Shown: positions 8,408 through 17,609, counted from the stretch's first letter. The stretch is DNA of 64,000 bases from Succinivibrionaceae bacterium (GCA_019420905.1 JAHZGH010000013.1:1-64000), one strand, 5' to 3'. Made by a program: numbers and translations. The notes: generated from the letters alone by a model not told the origin.

Positions 8408-9154
8408 TTATAAAATAATCAATGGCCCTATATCATTTGCTAGTATTTTAAGCTCTTTGACATAACGATTGTAAACCTGCCTTGGAAAACGTAAACTCGG
8501 ACCTGTAATTGCAAGAGCTCCGACTATTTTTTGTTTAGCATTAAATACTGGAACAGCTAAACTTTTAACGCCATAAGCATATTCCATGCACTCAACACTA
8601 TAACCTCTCTGCTGTATTTCCAAGAGCTCATTAAACAAGCTTTGATTATCAATAATAGTGTATTCCGTAAAACTTTTTCTTTGTTTTAAAAGCAGCTCAT
8701 CAATTTGTTCTCTAGGCAAATTAGCAAAAAATACTTTTCCTACAGCCGTACAATATAAAGGATAAGATTGCCCCACTATGCTTTGATTTAAAGTTCTCGA
8801 ATTATGTGGAAATACGCCATCTAAAATTAAAGCTTGATTGTCCTCATATACAGCAAAATAAATAGTTTCACCTAATTTTTCACACAAATCATGAAGTTTT
8901 TCATGTAATTGATTCTGAAAACTAAAACGTTCCCCTATTAAGTGAGCCAGCTGCAAAAATTTTAGAGCCAAACAATATTGCCTAGTATAAGGATCCTTTT
9001 TAACGTAACCAAAAGCTTCAAAAGTAGATAAGATCTCATGAACATTGCTTTTATAAAGATTTAAAGCAGAACTTATCTCTGTAATCCCGTAATATTTCTT
9101 TTTTCCTGATAAAAATTCAAGAATCTGTAATGACTTATTAAGTGATTTAAGCAC
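8408..9154 (-). CDS. IclR family transcriptional regulator
   Basis: A 248-residue protein with an N-terminal winged helix-turn-helix (about residues 1-65, including GITEISSALNLYKSNVHEIL) and a C-terminal IclR effector domain (about 75-245, including the AVGKVFFANLP and RGYSVECMEYAYGVKSLAVPVF segments). Such regulators usually control a small acid or aromatic catabolic pathway encoded next to them. It starts with GTG (AGGAAA eight bases upstream) and is divergent from the DapA-superfamily gene, its likely target. The stop is 69 bases upstream of the lptG ATG. The effector is unknown. Confidence 0.92.
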   Translation of the reverse strand: MLKSLNKSLQILEFLSGKKKYYGITEISSALNLYKSNVHEILSTFEAFGYVKKDPYTRQYCLALKFLQLAHLIGERFSFQNQLHEKLHDLCEKLGETIYFAVYEDNQALILDGVFPHNSRTLNQSIVGQSYPLYCTAVGKVFFANLPREQIDELLLKQRKSFTEYTIIDNQSLFNELLEIQQRGYSVECMEYAYGVKSLAVPVFNAKQKIVGALAITGPSLRFPRQVYNRYVKELKILANDIGPLIIL

Positions 9155-9522
9155 TATGTATTTCCTAATCCAAAAAAAACAGCAATATATTGTTCAATAT
9201 TAAAGAACTCTTATATAAGAATATTATGCAAATAAAAAAATAAAAACAGAACTTTAAAGCATATAAATGAATTCTTTCATAATCAAATTTATATGTCTTT
9301 TTAGCATAAATGGTAATTAAAAATTCAACAAATAAATAGACAAACATTTGTTTTATTTAGATTAGATCACAAAATTGAATATATGATTGTTAATAATTGA
9401 ATTTATATTAGCCTACGTTGACTTATAATTGATGCAATATTAGAGTATTTTTGTATACAGACAAACGTTTTTTGAAACTATATATGTTCTTTAATAATGA
9501 ACAATATAAAGGAGCATCAATA
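9155..9522. promoter_or_regulatory. Divergent control region of the IclR / DapA-like pair
   Basis: About 370 very AT-rich bases. Two similar motifs occur: AGACAAACATTTGTTTT (9338-9354), which contains the palindrome ACAAA-CA-TTTGT, and AGACAAACGTTTTTTG (9459-9474). A possible plus-strand promoter is TTGACT (9418-9423), 17 bases, TAGAGT (9441-9446). The second motif would sit just downstream of that promoter, a position suited to repression. The regulator most likely to bind here is the adjacent IclR protein (inference). Confidence 0.45.
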
Positions 9523-10437
9523 ATGGAGATCGATTTCCCAAGCGGCTTTTGGCCAATGATGTTGACCCCTTTTAAAGAATCCGGATCTATTGATTATGCT
9601 GGTCTTAGAGATCTGACTAAGTGGTATATCGATCAAGGATGTAGCGGAATATTTGCAGATTGTCAGGCTAGCGAAGCTTTTTGCTTAAATCTTCCTGAAA
9701 GAATAGGCATAGCCAGCATTGTAATTGACGCTGCTAAAGGCAAAGTTCCTGTAATAGTTTCAGGCCATATTGCAGAAGATAAAAATCTACAAATTGAAGA
9801 ATTATTACAAATTACGGCTTTAGAACCATCAGCCGTTATTCTCAACACTAATCGCTTTGCCAATAAGGACGAAGATGATGAAACCTGGAGGCATAATTGT
9901 TCACAGGTAATTGAAGCTTTGCCTGAAGACATGCCGCTAGGCCTTTATGAATGCTCCTACCCATATAAGCGACTAATTAGTGATGAAAATCTCAAATGGT
10001 GTGTTCAAAGCGGCAGATTCTATTTTCTGCACGACAACTCATGCAGCCTTAGTTTAATTAAGAAACGTATTCAAATTGTAAAAGATAGCAGATTAAAAAT
10101 TTACAACGCCAATAGTACTACTCTGTTACCATCCTTAAGAGCCGGATGCAGCGGTTTCTTCGGAGAAATGGGCGCTTTTCATCCTAAGCTCTATACTTGG
10201 CTGTGCCAACATTTTAAAGATGAAAAAGCAGAAAAGCTGCAGGATTTTTTAGCTAAAAGCACCAATCTTGTAAAACATAATTTCCAGGTAAAAGCAAAAT
10301 ATTACCTAAAGGAATTTGAAAAGCTCAAGATCAATACTTACAGCCGCATGCATAATGATCTAACTGAACTAAATATTAAAGAGATACAAATTTTCAGAGA
10401 TAATCTGCAAAAAATGCAAAATAGCTTCTCCTTATAA
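9523..10437 (+). CDS. DapA/NanA superfamily protein lacking the Schiff-base lysine
   Basis: A 304-residue TIM-barrel protein of the dihydrodipicolinate synthase / N-acetylneuraminate lyase superfamily. The start ATG at 9523 is chosen because AAAGGAG precedes it, matching the superfamily N-terminus (FWPMMLTPFKESGSIDYAGL). Tyr142 in LYECSYPYKR corresponds to catalytic Tyr133 of E. coli DapA. Exactly 28 residues later, where DapA has Lys161, this protein has His170 in FLHDNSC. Relatives that I recall read FLKDTS at that point. It may therefore be catalytically altered, a lysine-independent enzyme or a sensor-like remnant. It is divergent from the IclR regulator and ends in a strong terminator, so it forms a one-gene catabolic unit. 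The substrate is unknown. Confidence 0.85.
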   Translation: MEIDFPSGFWPMMLTPFKESGSIDYAGLRDLTKWYIDQGCSGIFADCQASEAFCLNLPERIGIASIVIDAAKGKVPVIVSGHIAEDKNLQIEELLQITALEPSAVILNTNRFANKDEDDETWRHNCSQVIEALPEDMPLGLYECSYPYKRLISDENLKWCVQSGRFYFLHDNSCSLSLIKKRIQIVKDSRLKIYNANSTTLLPSLRAGCSGFFGEMGAFHPKLYTWLCQHFKDEKAEKLQDFLAKSTNLVKHNFQVKAKYYLKEFEKLKINTYSRMHNDLTELNIKEIQIFRDNLQKMQNSFSL

Positions 10438-10441
10438 CTTG

Positions 10442-10469
10442 AAAGCCCCAAACTTTAATTTGGGGCTTT
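10442..10469. terminator. Bidirectional terminator between the DapA-like gene and lptF
   Basis: Perfect 11-bp inverted repeat AAAGCCCCAAA / TTTGGGGCTTT with a six-base loop. It is 4 bases from the DapA-like stop and 3 bases from the lptF stop, so it ends both converging transcripts and isolates lptF from lptG. Confidence 0.85.
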
Positions 10470-10472
10470 GTC

Positions 10473-11567
10473 TTAATGTCTGTTGCGACGAGCCATTTCC
10501 GATCGGAAGCGATTTCCAAAATTTAGCGGCAATACCACAAATAATATAAAGAATACCGGCACTATATATAATCCAGGCATCAAAGAATAAGAATCTGATT
10601 TTAAAAGATTATATAAAGCTAACAAAATTAAATAATAACTTACATAAATAGCCATTGCCGGACCTAAGCGAGAAAAGCGTCCTTGTCGAGGATTAGTCAT
10701 AGACAAAGGAACTGCAATCAAAGTTAAAACGAATACCGCTAAAATAGGAGCTATTCGCCACTGCAGCTCTGTTCTCATCTCATCCTTATCTGAAGCTAAC
10801 AGCTCTAAAGTAGATACTCCGGAAATAGGTTTATCATAATAATCAGAAGATTCTTCCTTTTGTACAGGAATTGAAAATTTATCAAAAGATGAGACTCTAT
10901 ATGATTTATCCGGCAAAGGTCCCTGATAGGATTTGCCTTCACTTAAATGCAGCCATTGAACTCCATCTCTATCAAAGCTAACACTTCCTGAATTTGAAAT
11001 AGCAATAGATCGATTATTAGCTGACATTGGATGAGCAATCACAACAACATTTCCTAAAGCTTTGTCTTGTTTATTTGATTCGACCTGCTGCACATACACA
11101 ATATAATCAGCAAAATTTGAAAAACGTCCACTTTCAATAGGCAAATATTGAGGATTAGTCTCAGCATCACTTAATAAAGCTTTTTGATGAAAAGCCGCAT
11201 AAGGCATGAAATATAAACTATTAAGAGCTGTAATAATAGAAGTTAGGAAAGCCAAAACCATTGTGATTTTTACTATATCATGCCCGGAAAAACCGACAGA
11301 TCTTAAAACCACCATTTCAGAATCTGAAGAGATTCTGCCTACTGCCACTAAAACTGCAATGAATAAAGTTAGCGGCAGCATAATAAAAGCTATAGATGGT
11401 ATAGAGTAAATCACCATTGAGGAAACTATATCAACAGGAACTCTGCCTACTGTAGCTCGACCAATATATTTAATTGTACTTTGGCACAAAAATACCGCTA
11501 ACAAAATTATAGTAGTTGCTAACTGTACCTTAAAAATCTCTTTAAAGATATATTTATAAATAATCAA
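10473..11567 (-). CDS. lptF: LPS export ABC transporter permease LptF
   Basis: Second permease of LptB2FG. The N-terminus (MIIYKYIFKEIFKVQLA) parallels E. coli LptF (MIIIRYLVRETLKSQLA). Six hydrophobic segments flank a periplasmic domain (about residues 130-255). ISSDSEMVVLRSVGFS (about 79-94) is the coupling region, and LQWRIAPILAVFVLTLIAVPLS with NPRQGRFS marks the start of the second membrane half. The start is TTG with AAGG eight bases upstream. It is 10 bases from the holB stop, so it appears to be the last gene of a mltG-tmk-holB-lptF transcript, an unusual place for lptF. Confidence 0.93.
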   Translation of the reverse strand: MIIYKYIFKEIFKVQLATTIILLAVFLCQSTIKYIGRATVGRVPVDIVSSMVIYSIPSIAFIMLPLTLFIAVLVAVGRISSDSEMVVLRSVGFSGHDIVKITMVLAFLTSIITALNSLYFMPYAAFHQKALLSDAETNPQYLPIESGRFSNFADYIVYVQQVESNKQDKALGNVVVIAHPMSANNRSIAISNSGSVSFDRDGVQWLHLSEGKSYQGPLPDKSYRVSSFDKFSIPVQKEESSDYYDKPISGVSTLELLASDKDEMRTELQWRIAPILAVFVLTLIAVPLSMTNPRQGRFSRLGPAMAIYVSYYLILLALYNLLKSDSYSLMPGLYIVPVFFILFVVLPLNFGNRFRSEMARRNRH

Positions 11568-11577
11568 GCTAAATACC

Positions 11578-12645
11578 TTAAGATTTTAAATCATCAATCC
11601 ATGCGCGCATAAAAATCTGAGGGGTTCTTAAAGGAGACATATTATTAGCTCCTTGCAAAAATTTTAATGCATCTTTAGCGATAAAAATTCGCTTAGCTTT
11701 AATTTTTGATAAAGCCTTTACGTCCATACCCCTAAGCAAAGGCAATTTATCTTCGCTTATATGTGCTTTATATTTTAAAAGCTCTAATAAAAACTCCGCT
11801 AAAATTGCGCCACGCTCTTGTGGAGAAAAAATTGGAATTTTTGCATCCTTTTTAAAAAGTTTTTCTATGAATTCCTGCGGATCTTGCCTATTACACAAAG
11901 TATTACTTAAAGAATCTAAAAGATCCAAAACTTTGTCAATTTTCTGCGATTTTATAAGCTCAGCAGCAGTAAAAGGAGCTCCAGCGCTTAAACATAAAGC
12001 TTGAGCTGCATATTTAGTATCGACCTTTAGATCTTCAAGTTCCTGACATGCGCTCTTAAAGTCAGGCTTTTTTATGTAAACCTTAAAAGCTCTGGACAAA
12101 ATTGTAGGTAACAGCGCATCGGTACTCTTAGTAAGCATAATGATCAACGTATTATTAGGAGGCTCTTCAAAAGTCTTTAAAATAGCATTAGCAGCAGCTT
12201 CGGGCATCAAATGAGCATTGGATATTACAGCGACCTTACCGCGAGATCCCATTGAAGATTGCACTAGCCAATCTTGAAAGCGCCGCAAAGTATCAATACG
12301 CAAAGAAGTGCCATCTGCTTTTATCGTATTATCAAGCAATGCTGAAGCTTTATGGCTTAGATCCTCTTCTTGATCAAATTCTTCTTTAGTTGAGCTTAAA
12401 ACAGCTAAAAAATCAGGATTACTTAAACCTTCATCGCTCAATTGCATACAAGAATGGCACTTTCCACAAGGCTGCCTCCCTTGCAGATTTTCACATAAAA
12501 ACAGCTTTGCTATGGCAATCGCTAAGCTTGCACTCTGTAAGCGGAGATCTCCTGAAATAATTATTGATGAAGGCAGACGATTTAACTCTAAAGCTAAGGC
12601 TACTTCATCATATGCGCTTTGAAGCCACGGCTTTAAAGTAAGCAT
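11578..12645 (-). CDS. holB: DNA polymerase III subunit delta'
   Basis: Component of the clamp loader that opens the beta sliding clamp onto primed DNA. The 355-residue protein has the AAA+ fold of delta': a zinc-binding cysteine cluster (CENLQGRQPCGKCHSC, about residues 57-72), the HLMPEAAANAILKTFEEPP segment (sensor/SRC region, about 145-163), and a C-terminal collar domain. The ATG at 12645 is chosen because GAGGAA precedes it by the right distance and the protein then begins MLTLKPWLQ. This start lies inside the last codons of tmk, so the two genes overlap by 13 bases and are probably translationally coupled. Confidence 0.93.
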   Translation of the reverse strand: MLTLKPWLQSAYDEVALALELNRLPSSIIISGDLRLQSASLAIAIAKLFLCENLQGRQPCGKCHSCMQLSDEGLSNPDFLAVLSSTKEEFDQEEDLSHKASALLDNTIKADGTSLRIDTLRRFQDWLVQSSMGSRGKVAVISNAHLMPEAAANAILKTFEEPPNNTLIIMLTKSTDALLPTILSRAFKVYIKKPDFKSACQELEDLKVDTKYAAQALCLSAGAPFTAAELIKSQKIDKVLDLLDSLSNTLCNRQDPQEFIEKLFKKDAKIPIFSPQERGAILAEFLLELLKYKAHISEDKLPLLRGMDVKALSKIKAKRIFIAKDALKFLQGANNMSPLRTPQIFMRAWIDDLKS

Positions 12646-13253
12646 GAAATTTCCTCTAAAGCACAAGAGACAACCTGAGAAAAAGGAGCCTCGGCATTGA
12701 TAACTTTTACCTCTTGCGGATGCTTATTAGCATAATCTAAATAAGCTTGTCGAACTCTTTCAAAAAAAGCATATTCAGATAACTCAAAACGATCCAAAGC
12801 GCCTCTTTGTCTTACACGCTCTAATCCAACTTTAGGATTCAAATCTAATAATAAAGTTAAATCAGGTTTAAAATCTCCAATAGCAACTTGCCGAGCCTTA
12901 TTGATAAGATCTAGATCCATGCCTCTGCCACCGCCCTGATAAGCAATTGATGAAAGATCATGGCGATCACATATGACATCTATATTTTTTAATAATAAAG
13001 GTTTTATCTTGGTGTTAACTAATTGAGAACGAGCTGCATACATAAGCAGCAGCTCACATCTATCGCATAAATCCTCATCACTACAAGGAGTTTTTAAAAT
13101 CTGTCTTATCTGTTCTGCAATTGCTGTGCCGCCAGGCTCGCGGACACATTCGACTTTACGCTTTTTAGATTCTAAAAACTCTTTTATTTTAGCTATAAGC
13201 GAAGATTTTCCTGCACCTTCGACACCCTCTAATGTAATAAATAAACCTGACAT
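12633..13253 (-). CDS. tmk: Thymidylate kinase
   Basis: Phosphorylates dTMP to dTDP using ATP, an essential step in dTTP synthesis. The 206-residue protein has the P-loop GVEGAGKSS (about residues 9-17), the CDRHDLSSIAYQGGGRG segment with the DR(H/Y) motif (about 96-112), and a lid region after LLLDLNPKVGLERVRQRG. It sits between mltG (36 bases upstream) and holB (overlapping), matching the conserved mltG-tmk-holB order of gammaproteobacteria. Confidence 0.96.
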   Translation of the reverse strand: MSGLFITLEGVEGAGKSSLIAKIKEFLESKKRKVECVREPGGTAIAEQIRQILKTPCSDEDLCDRCELLLMYAARSQLVNTKIKPLLLKNIDVICDRHDLSSIAYQGGGRGMDLDLINKARQVAIGDFKPDLTLLLDLNPKVGLERVRQRGALDRFELSEYAFFERVRQAYLDYANKHPQEVKVINAEAPFSQVVSCALEEISCLL

Positions 13254-13288
13254 TTTGTAATCTTCAAATAATATTAAAAAAACAATAG

Positions 13289-14455
13289 CTATTTTTTACT
13301 TGCTTGATTATCAGCCACAGTTGCGGTTTTATTTTCACCTACCGATGTAGGCTCATCTTTACCTATATTTTTTTTAACTTCATTTTTATATTCACGCAGC
13401 TTACGACGATAATCTGCAACAGCTTGATTATGAGCCTTAAGCGATGAAGAAAAAACATGACCTTCTTTTGGAGATACCCCTGCTGCCACAAAATATAAAG
13501 CCTTAGTTTTAGCCGGATGCAATACCGCGTCAATGGAAGCCTCCCTAGGCATCGCTATCGGAGTTGGAGGCAAGCCATCACGTGTATAGGTATTGTATAT
13601 AGTATCCTTATTCAAATGTCCTCTGGTTAATTTTCCTGAAAAAGTCGGAGATAAACCATACATAACTGTAGGATCCGTTTGCAAACGCATTTTCTTTTTT
13701 AAGCGATTATAAAAAACGCCTGCAACTTGAGAGCGCTCGCTATCTAACATAGTCTCTCTCTCAACAATCGATGCTAAAATCAAAATCTCATAAGGATCTT
13801 TTAAATATAAATCAGGATCGCGATTATCCCAGGACTTACGCATATATTTTGCCATTTTAAATAAAGACTGCTTTAGTACGGAACTAAAAGGTACTTCTTC
13901 AAGCATAAGATAAGTTGCTGGCAAAAGTAATCCCTCAAAAGAATCATGGGCTCCGCCTAAAGCTTCTAATAAATCCTTATCATCTGCAAAAATAGTCTCC
14001 ATATAAAGCCGAGGATTCTTAATTTCCTCAAAAAATTTATCTTCTTTTAAATCGCTTTTTCTAAATTTATTCAGCAAGCTCTCAAAGGTACTCCCCTCAA
14101 CAATTGTAACTGTCGGATAAATTTTTTCTACTACATTACCTTCAACCATATCCTTAAGAATCTGTCCTAAGGTCTTAGAACCATCGATTAAATACTCGCC
14201 GCGCTTTAGATCTAAAAGCTCAGGATGTAATTTTAACCATACGCTAATTAAAGGCTTATAAATTTTATTATCCACAAGATCATCACAAACCTTTAAAGCT
14301 CCTGCTCCTTCCGTTAATTGATAATGATTATCTTGAGCTTTAACTTTTAAATCATAGATACCATAAAAAGCTTCATAGACTAAAATAACACTTACAATTG
14401 ATGCTGCTAGCAAGCATAAAATTAAGCCTAAATATACCTTATGTCTTTTTTGCAT
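13289..14455 (-). CDS. mltG: Endolytic murein transglycosylase MltG
   Basis: Inner-membrane lytic transglycosylase that cuts nascent glycan strands and helps set glycan length. It has one N-terminal membrane anchor (about residues 9-30), a periplasmic LysM-like region, and the YceG catalytic domain with the catalytic glutamate in ASIVERETMLDSE and the signature RLQTDPTVMYGL. The start is the ATG at 14455 with AGGA eight bases upstream; the longer frame begins with TTG. The C-terminus carries a roughly 45-residue low-complexity, Lys/Glu/Thr-rich extension beyond the conserved domain. It is the first gene of the tmk-holB-lptF transcript and divergent from valS. Confidence 0.94.
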   Translation of the reverse strand: MQKRHKVYLGLILCLLAASIVSVILVYEAFYGIYDLKVKAQDNHYQLTEGAGALKVCDDLVDNKIYKPLISVWLKLHPELLDLKRGEYLIDGSKTLGQILKDMVEGNVVEKIYPTVTIVEGSTFESLLNKFRKSDLKEDKFFEEIKNPRLYMETIFADDKDLLEALGGAHDSFEGLLLPATYLMLEEVPFSSVLKQSLFKMAKYMRKSWDNRDPDLYLKDPYEILILASIVERETMLDSERSQVAGVFYNRLKKKMRLQTDPTVMYGLSPTFSGKLTRGHLNKDTIYNTYTRDGLPPTPIAMPREASIDAVLHPAKTKALYFVAAGVSPKEGHVFSSSLKAHNQAVADYRRKLREYKNEVKKNIGKDEPTSVGENKTATVADNQASKK

Positions 14456-14542
14456 ATACAATTTCCTAATAATTTAAATTGATTTTAGCAAATTTTGATT
14501 AAAGCCTCTCTTAATTTCTATTCATTATCAAAATACCTCATT

Positions 14543-14571
14543 TTGATTGATATCAGTTATATCTTTAATAC
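14543..14571 (+). promoter_or_regulatory. Possible valS promoter
   Basis: TTGATT, 17 bases, TAATAC, about 90 bases upstream of valS. It is a moderate match to sigma-70 and the best candidate in the gap. No T-box or attenuator structure was seen. Confidence 0.35.
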
Positions 14572-14668
14572 TAGCTTTAGTTTTTATCCTGTAAGTTATA
14601 CCCTTTATAGTGTAAAATGAACAATTTGTATCAGTAATTAAAGCCCAATTATTACAGGTTTCTAATTT

Positions 14669-17539
14669 ATGGAAATGGAAAAAACCTATCAGCCAGAAAA
14701 ATTTGAAAACGACATATACCAGAAATGGGAAGCCAATGGCTTATTTAAGCCTAGCGGTGACAACAGTAAAGGAGCCTATTCTATCGCTCTCCCACCGCCT
14801 AATGTTACCGGCTCTCTACATATGGGCCATGCTTTCCAGCAGACAATTATGGATACCCTCATTCGTTATCACCGCATGAAAGGATTTAATACCTTATGGC
14901 AATGCGGTACTGACCATGCTGGTATTGCAACCCAAATGGTTGTAGAACGCAAATTAGCTAAAGAAGAGCAATTAACACGTCACGATTTAGGCAGAGAAGC
15001 TTTTATAGACAGAATCTGGAAATGGAAGGAACAGTCTGGCGGAACTATAACCAAGCAAATGCGTCGCCTAGGTACTTCTGTAGACTGGAGCCGTGAACGC
15101 TTCACTATGGATGAAGGTTTATCTAAGGCTGTATTAGAAGTATTCGTACGCCTTTATGACGAAAATCTTATTTATAGAGGAAAACGTTTAGTTAACTGGG
15201 ATCCAAAACTGCGCACAGCAATTTCCGATCTTGAAGTTGAAAATCGTGATGTGAAAGGCTTCATGTGGTACATGAAATATAAACTCGCCGATGGGGTTAA
15301 AACTGCTGACGGTAAAGACTATTTAATGATTGCCACTACACGTCCTGAAACCATGCTCGGCGATACTGCAGTTGCGGTTAATCCTTCTGATGAGCGCTTT
15401 AAGTCTGTAGTAGGTAAATATCTTATTCTACCACTTGTAAATCGACGCATTCCCATCATTGCCGATATCCATGCAGATATGACTACTGGCACCGGTTGCG
15501 TAAAAATTACTCCTGCTCATGATTTCAACGATTATGCAGTAGGCAAGCGCTGCCATCTGCCAATGCTCAATATCTTAACTGAAGATGCTCATATTCGTGA
15601 CAGCGCTGAAGTTTTTGATAGTGATGGCGTCAGCACTGATGCCGTATCATCTTATATTCCGGAAGCATACCGTGGTCTTGATCGTTTTGAAGCTAGAGAC
15701 CGTATCGTAGAAGACTTAAAAGCTCAAGGCTTACTAGATCATATTGAAGATCATGCTCTCTCTCAGCCTTTTGGCGATCGCGGCGGTGTACCTATTGAAC
15801 CTATGCTTACCGATCAATGGTATGTTCGTGCCTCTGTATTAGGCAATCCTGCTGTTGAAGCTGTAAAGGATGGTCGTATAAAATTTGTCCCTGCACAGTA
15901 CGCTAATATGTACTATTCTTGGATGAACGATCTTCAGGATTGGTGTATTTCAAGGCAATTGTGGTGGGGCCACAGAATCCCTGCATGGTATGATGAAAAC
16001 GGCAAGGTCTATGTTGCTCACAACGAAGAGGAATGCCGCAGTAAATATAATTTAAGTGCAGATATCAAGTTAACTCGTGATCCAGATGTTCTGGATACTT
16101 GGTTCTCTTCTGCTTTATGGACCTTCTCTACCTTAGGCTGGCCTGACAATACTGCTGAATTACAAACATTCCACCCAACCTCCTGCTTAGTTACTGGCTT
16201 CGATATCATCTTCTTCTGGGTAGCTCGCATGATCATGATGACCATGCATTTTATGAAGAACGAAGATGGTACCCCGCAAGTTCCTTTTAAGACTGTTTAT
16301 GTAACAGGCCTTATTCGTGACGAAGAAGGCAAAAAGATGTCTAAATCTAAAGGAAATGTATTAGATCCTTTAGATATGATTGATGGCATCGGTATTGAAG
16401 AATTAGTACAAAAGCGTACCGCCAACATGATGCAGCCTCAGATGGCAGAAAAGATCGCAAAGAGGACCCGCAAACAGTTCCCTGACGGTATTGCAGCTCA
16501 CGGTACTGATGCCTTACGCTTCACTCTCTGTGCTTTAGCCTCTAACGGCAGAGATATTAACTGGGATATGAAGCGCTTAGATGGCTACCGTAATTTCTGC
16601 AATAAAATCTGGAACGCCTCCCGTTTTGTACTAATGAACGTTGGTTCAATGAAGCTTACTAAGCCGCACGCAGAGGACTTAAATTTAGCAGATCGTTTTA
16701 TCCGTTCTCGCTTATCAAAAACCATTTCTGAAGTTTGCAGCGCTATTGAAGCTTATCGTTTCGACCAATTAGCTAATACCCTCTATGAATTCATCTGGAA
16801 TGAATACTGTGATTGGTATGTTGAATTTACTAAAGCTATCTTAAAGTCTGATGAAACCACCGATAAACAAAAGAATGCTGCAGCCTATACCTTAGTTGAG
16901 GTTCTTGAAGCGATTATGCGTTTAGCTCACCCCGTAATGCCATTCTTAACAGAAACTATTTGGGCTCAAACTGCGCCTATGGTTGGCAAGAGTAACGCCG
17001 AAAATACCATCATGGTTGCGCCATTCCCTAACAGCTCTGACTTTGATATTGACACTCAAGCTGAATCTCAGATTGAATACATCAAAGACTTTGCTACTAC
17101 TGTACGCAATTTAAGAGCCGAGATGAAAGTCGGACCTTCAGTTGTATTAACTCCTATTATGCGCGGAGCAAATGAACAGGAGCAAGAATGTGCTCAAAAG
17201 AACTTTATATATATAAAGAACTTAGCTAATATTGAGCCGATTGCTTTCATTTCTAAAGATGAAGCTATTCCTCCTTGTGCTTCCAAGCCTTTGCGTGAAG
17301 CTGAGGTTTTAATCCCAATGAAGGATCTTATCAATAAAGATGAGGAAATTAAGCGTCTTGAAGGAATGATTGCTAAGCTTATGGGCAACATTAGAAGTGG
17401 TGAAGCTAAGCTTTCAAATGAAGCTTTTGTCAAGAAAGCTCCTGCAAATATCATCGAGGGTGCTCGTGCCCAACTAGAGCTCAATAAGACTCAGCTGTCT
17501 AAGGTTCAGGCTCAGTTAGAGCAAATGAAAAATCTTTAA
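14669..17539 (+). CDS. valS: Valine--tRNA ligase
   Basis: Class Ia aminoacyl-tRNA synthetase charging tRNA-Val. The 956-residue protein is collinear with E. coli ValS. The ATP-binding HIGH motif is HMGH in PPPNVTGSLHMGHAF (about residues 44-58), the editing (CP1) domain includes TTRPETMLGDTAVAVNP, KMSKSKGN is the second signature (about 553-560), and a C-terminal coiled coil follows (about 888-956). Two in-frame ATGs lie two codons apart; the second would match the E. coli MEKTY start exactly. It is monocistronic with a strong bidirectional terminator. Confidence 0.98.
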   Translation: MEMEKTYQPEKFENDIYQKWEANGLFKPSGDNSKGAYSIALPPPNVTGSLHMGHAFQQTIMDTLIRYHRMKGFNTLWQCGTDHAGIATQMVVERKLAKEEQLTRHDLGREAFIDRIWKWKEQSGGTITKQMRRLGTSVDWSRERFTMDEGLSKAVLEVFVRLYDENLIYRGKRLVNWDPKLRTAISDLEVENRDVKGFMWYMKYKLADGVKTADGKDYLMIATTRPETMLGDTAVAVNPSDERFKSVVGKYLILPLVNRRIPIIADIHADMTTGTGCVKITPAHDFNDYAVGKRCHLPMLNILTEDAHIRDSAEVFDSDGVSTDAVSSYIPEAYRGLDRFEARDRIVEDLKAQGLLDHIEDHALSQPFGDRGGVPIEPMLTDQWYVRASVLGNPAVEAVKDGRIKFVPAQYANMYYSWMNDLQDWCISRQLWWGHRIPAWYDENGKVYVAHNEEECRSKYNLSADIKLTRDPDVLDTWFSSALWTFSTLGWPDNTAELQTFHPTSCLVTGFDIIFFWVARMIMMTMHFMKNEDGTPQVPFKTVYVTGLIRDEEGKKMSKSKGNVLDPLDMIDGIGIEELVQKRTANMMQPQMAEKIAKRTRKQFPDGIAAHGTDALRFTLCALASNGRDINWDMKRLDGYRNFCNKIWNASRFVLMNVGSMKLTKPHAEDLNLADRFIRSRLSKTISEVCSAIEAYRFDQLANTLYEFIWNEYCDWYVEFTKAILKSDETTDKQKNAAAYTLVEVLEAIMRLAHPVMPFLTETIWAQTAPMVGKSNAENTIMVAPFPNSSDFDIDTQAESQIEYIKDFATTVRNLRAEMKVGPSVVLTPIMRGANEQEQECAQKNFIYIKNLANIEPIAFISKDEAIPPCASKPLREAEVLIPMKDLINKDEEIKRLEGMIAKLMGNIRSGEAKLSNEAFVKKAPANIIEGARAQLELNKTQLSKVQAQLEQMKNL

Positions 17540-17552
17540 TTAAATTTTACTT

Positions 17553-17585
17553 AAAAAAGCCTATCTTCTAAAGATAGGCTTTTTT
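17553..17585. terminator. Bidirectional terminator between valS and the OAH sulfhydrylase gene
   Basis: Perfect 9-bp stem GCCTATCTT / AAGATAGGC with a three-base loop, flanked by six A and six T. It serves the converging genes on both sides. Confidence 0.88.
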
Positions 17586-17609
17586 ATTGATTATAAATAT
17601 AACAAAAAA

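Noticed and set aside
9165..9347. 60-residue frame upstream of the IclR gene
   Set aside because: It consists of low-complexity Phe/Leu/Tyr-rich sequence from AT-rich DNA and lies in the regulatory gap.
14462..14668. T-box or amino-acid attenuator upstream of valS (also considered for ileS)
   Set aside because: No T-box consensus, leader peptide with repeated Val/Ile codons or terminator/antiterminator pair was seen.
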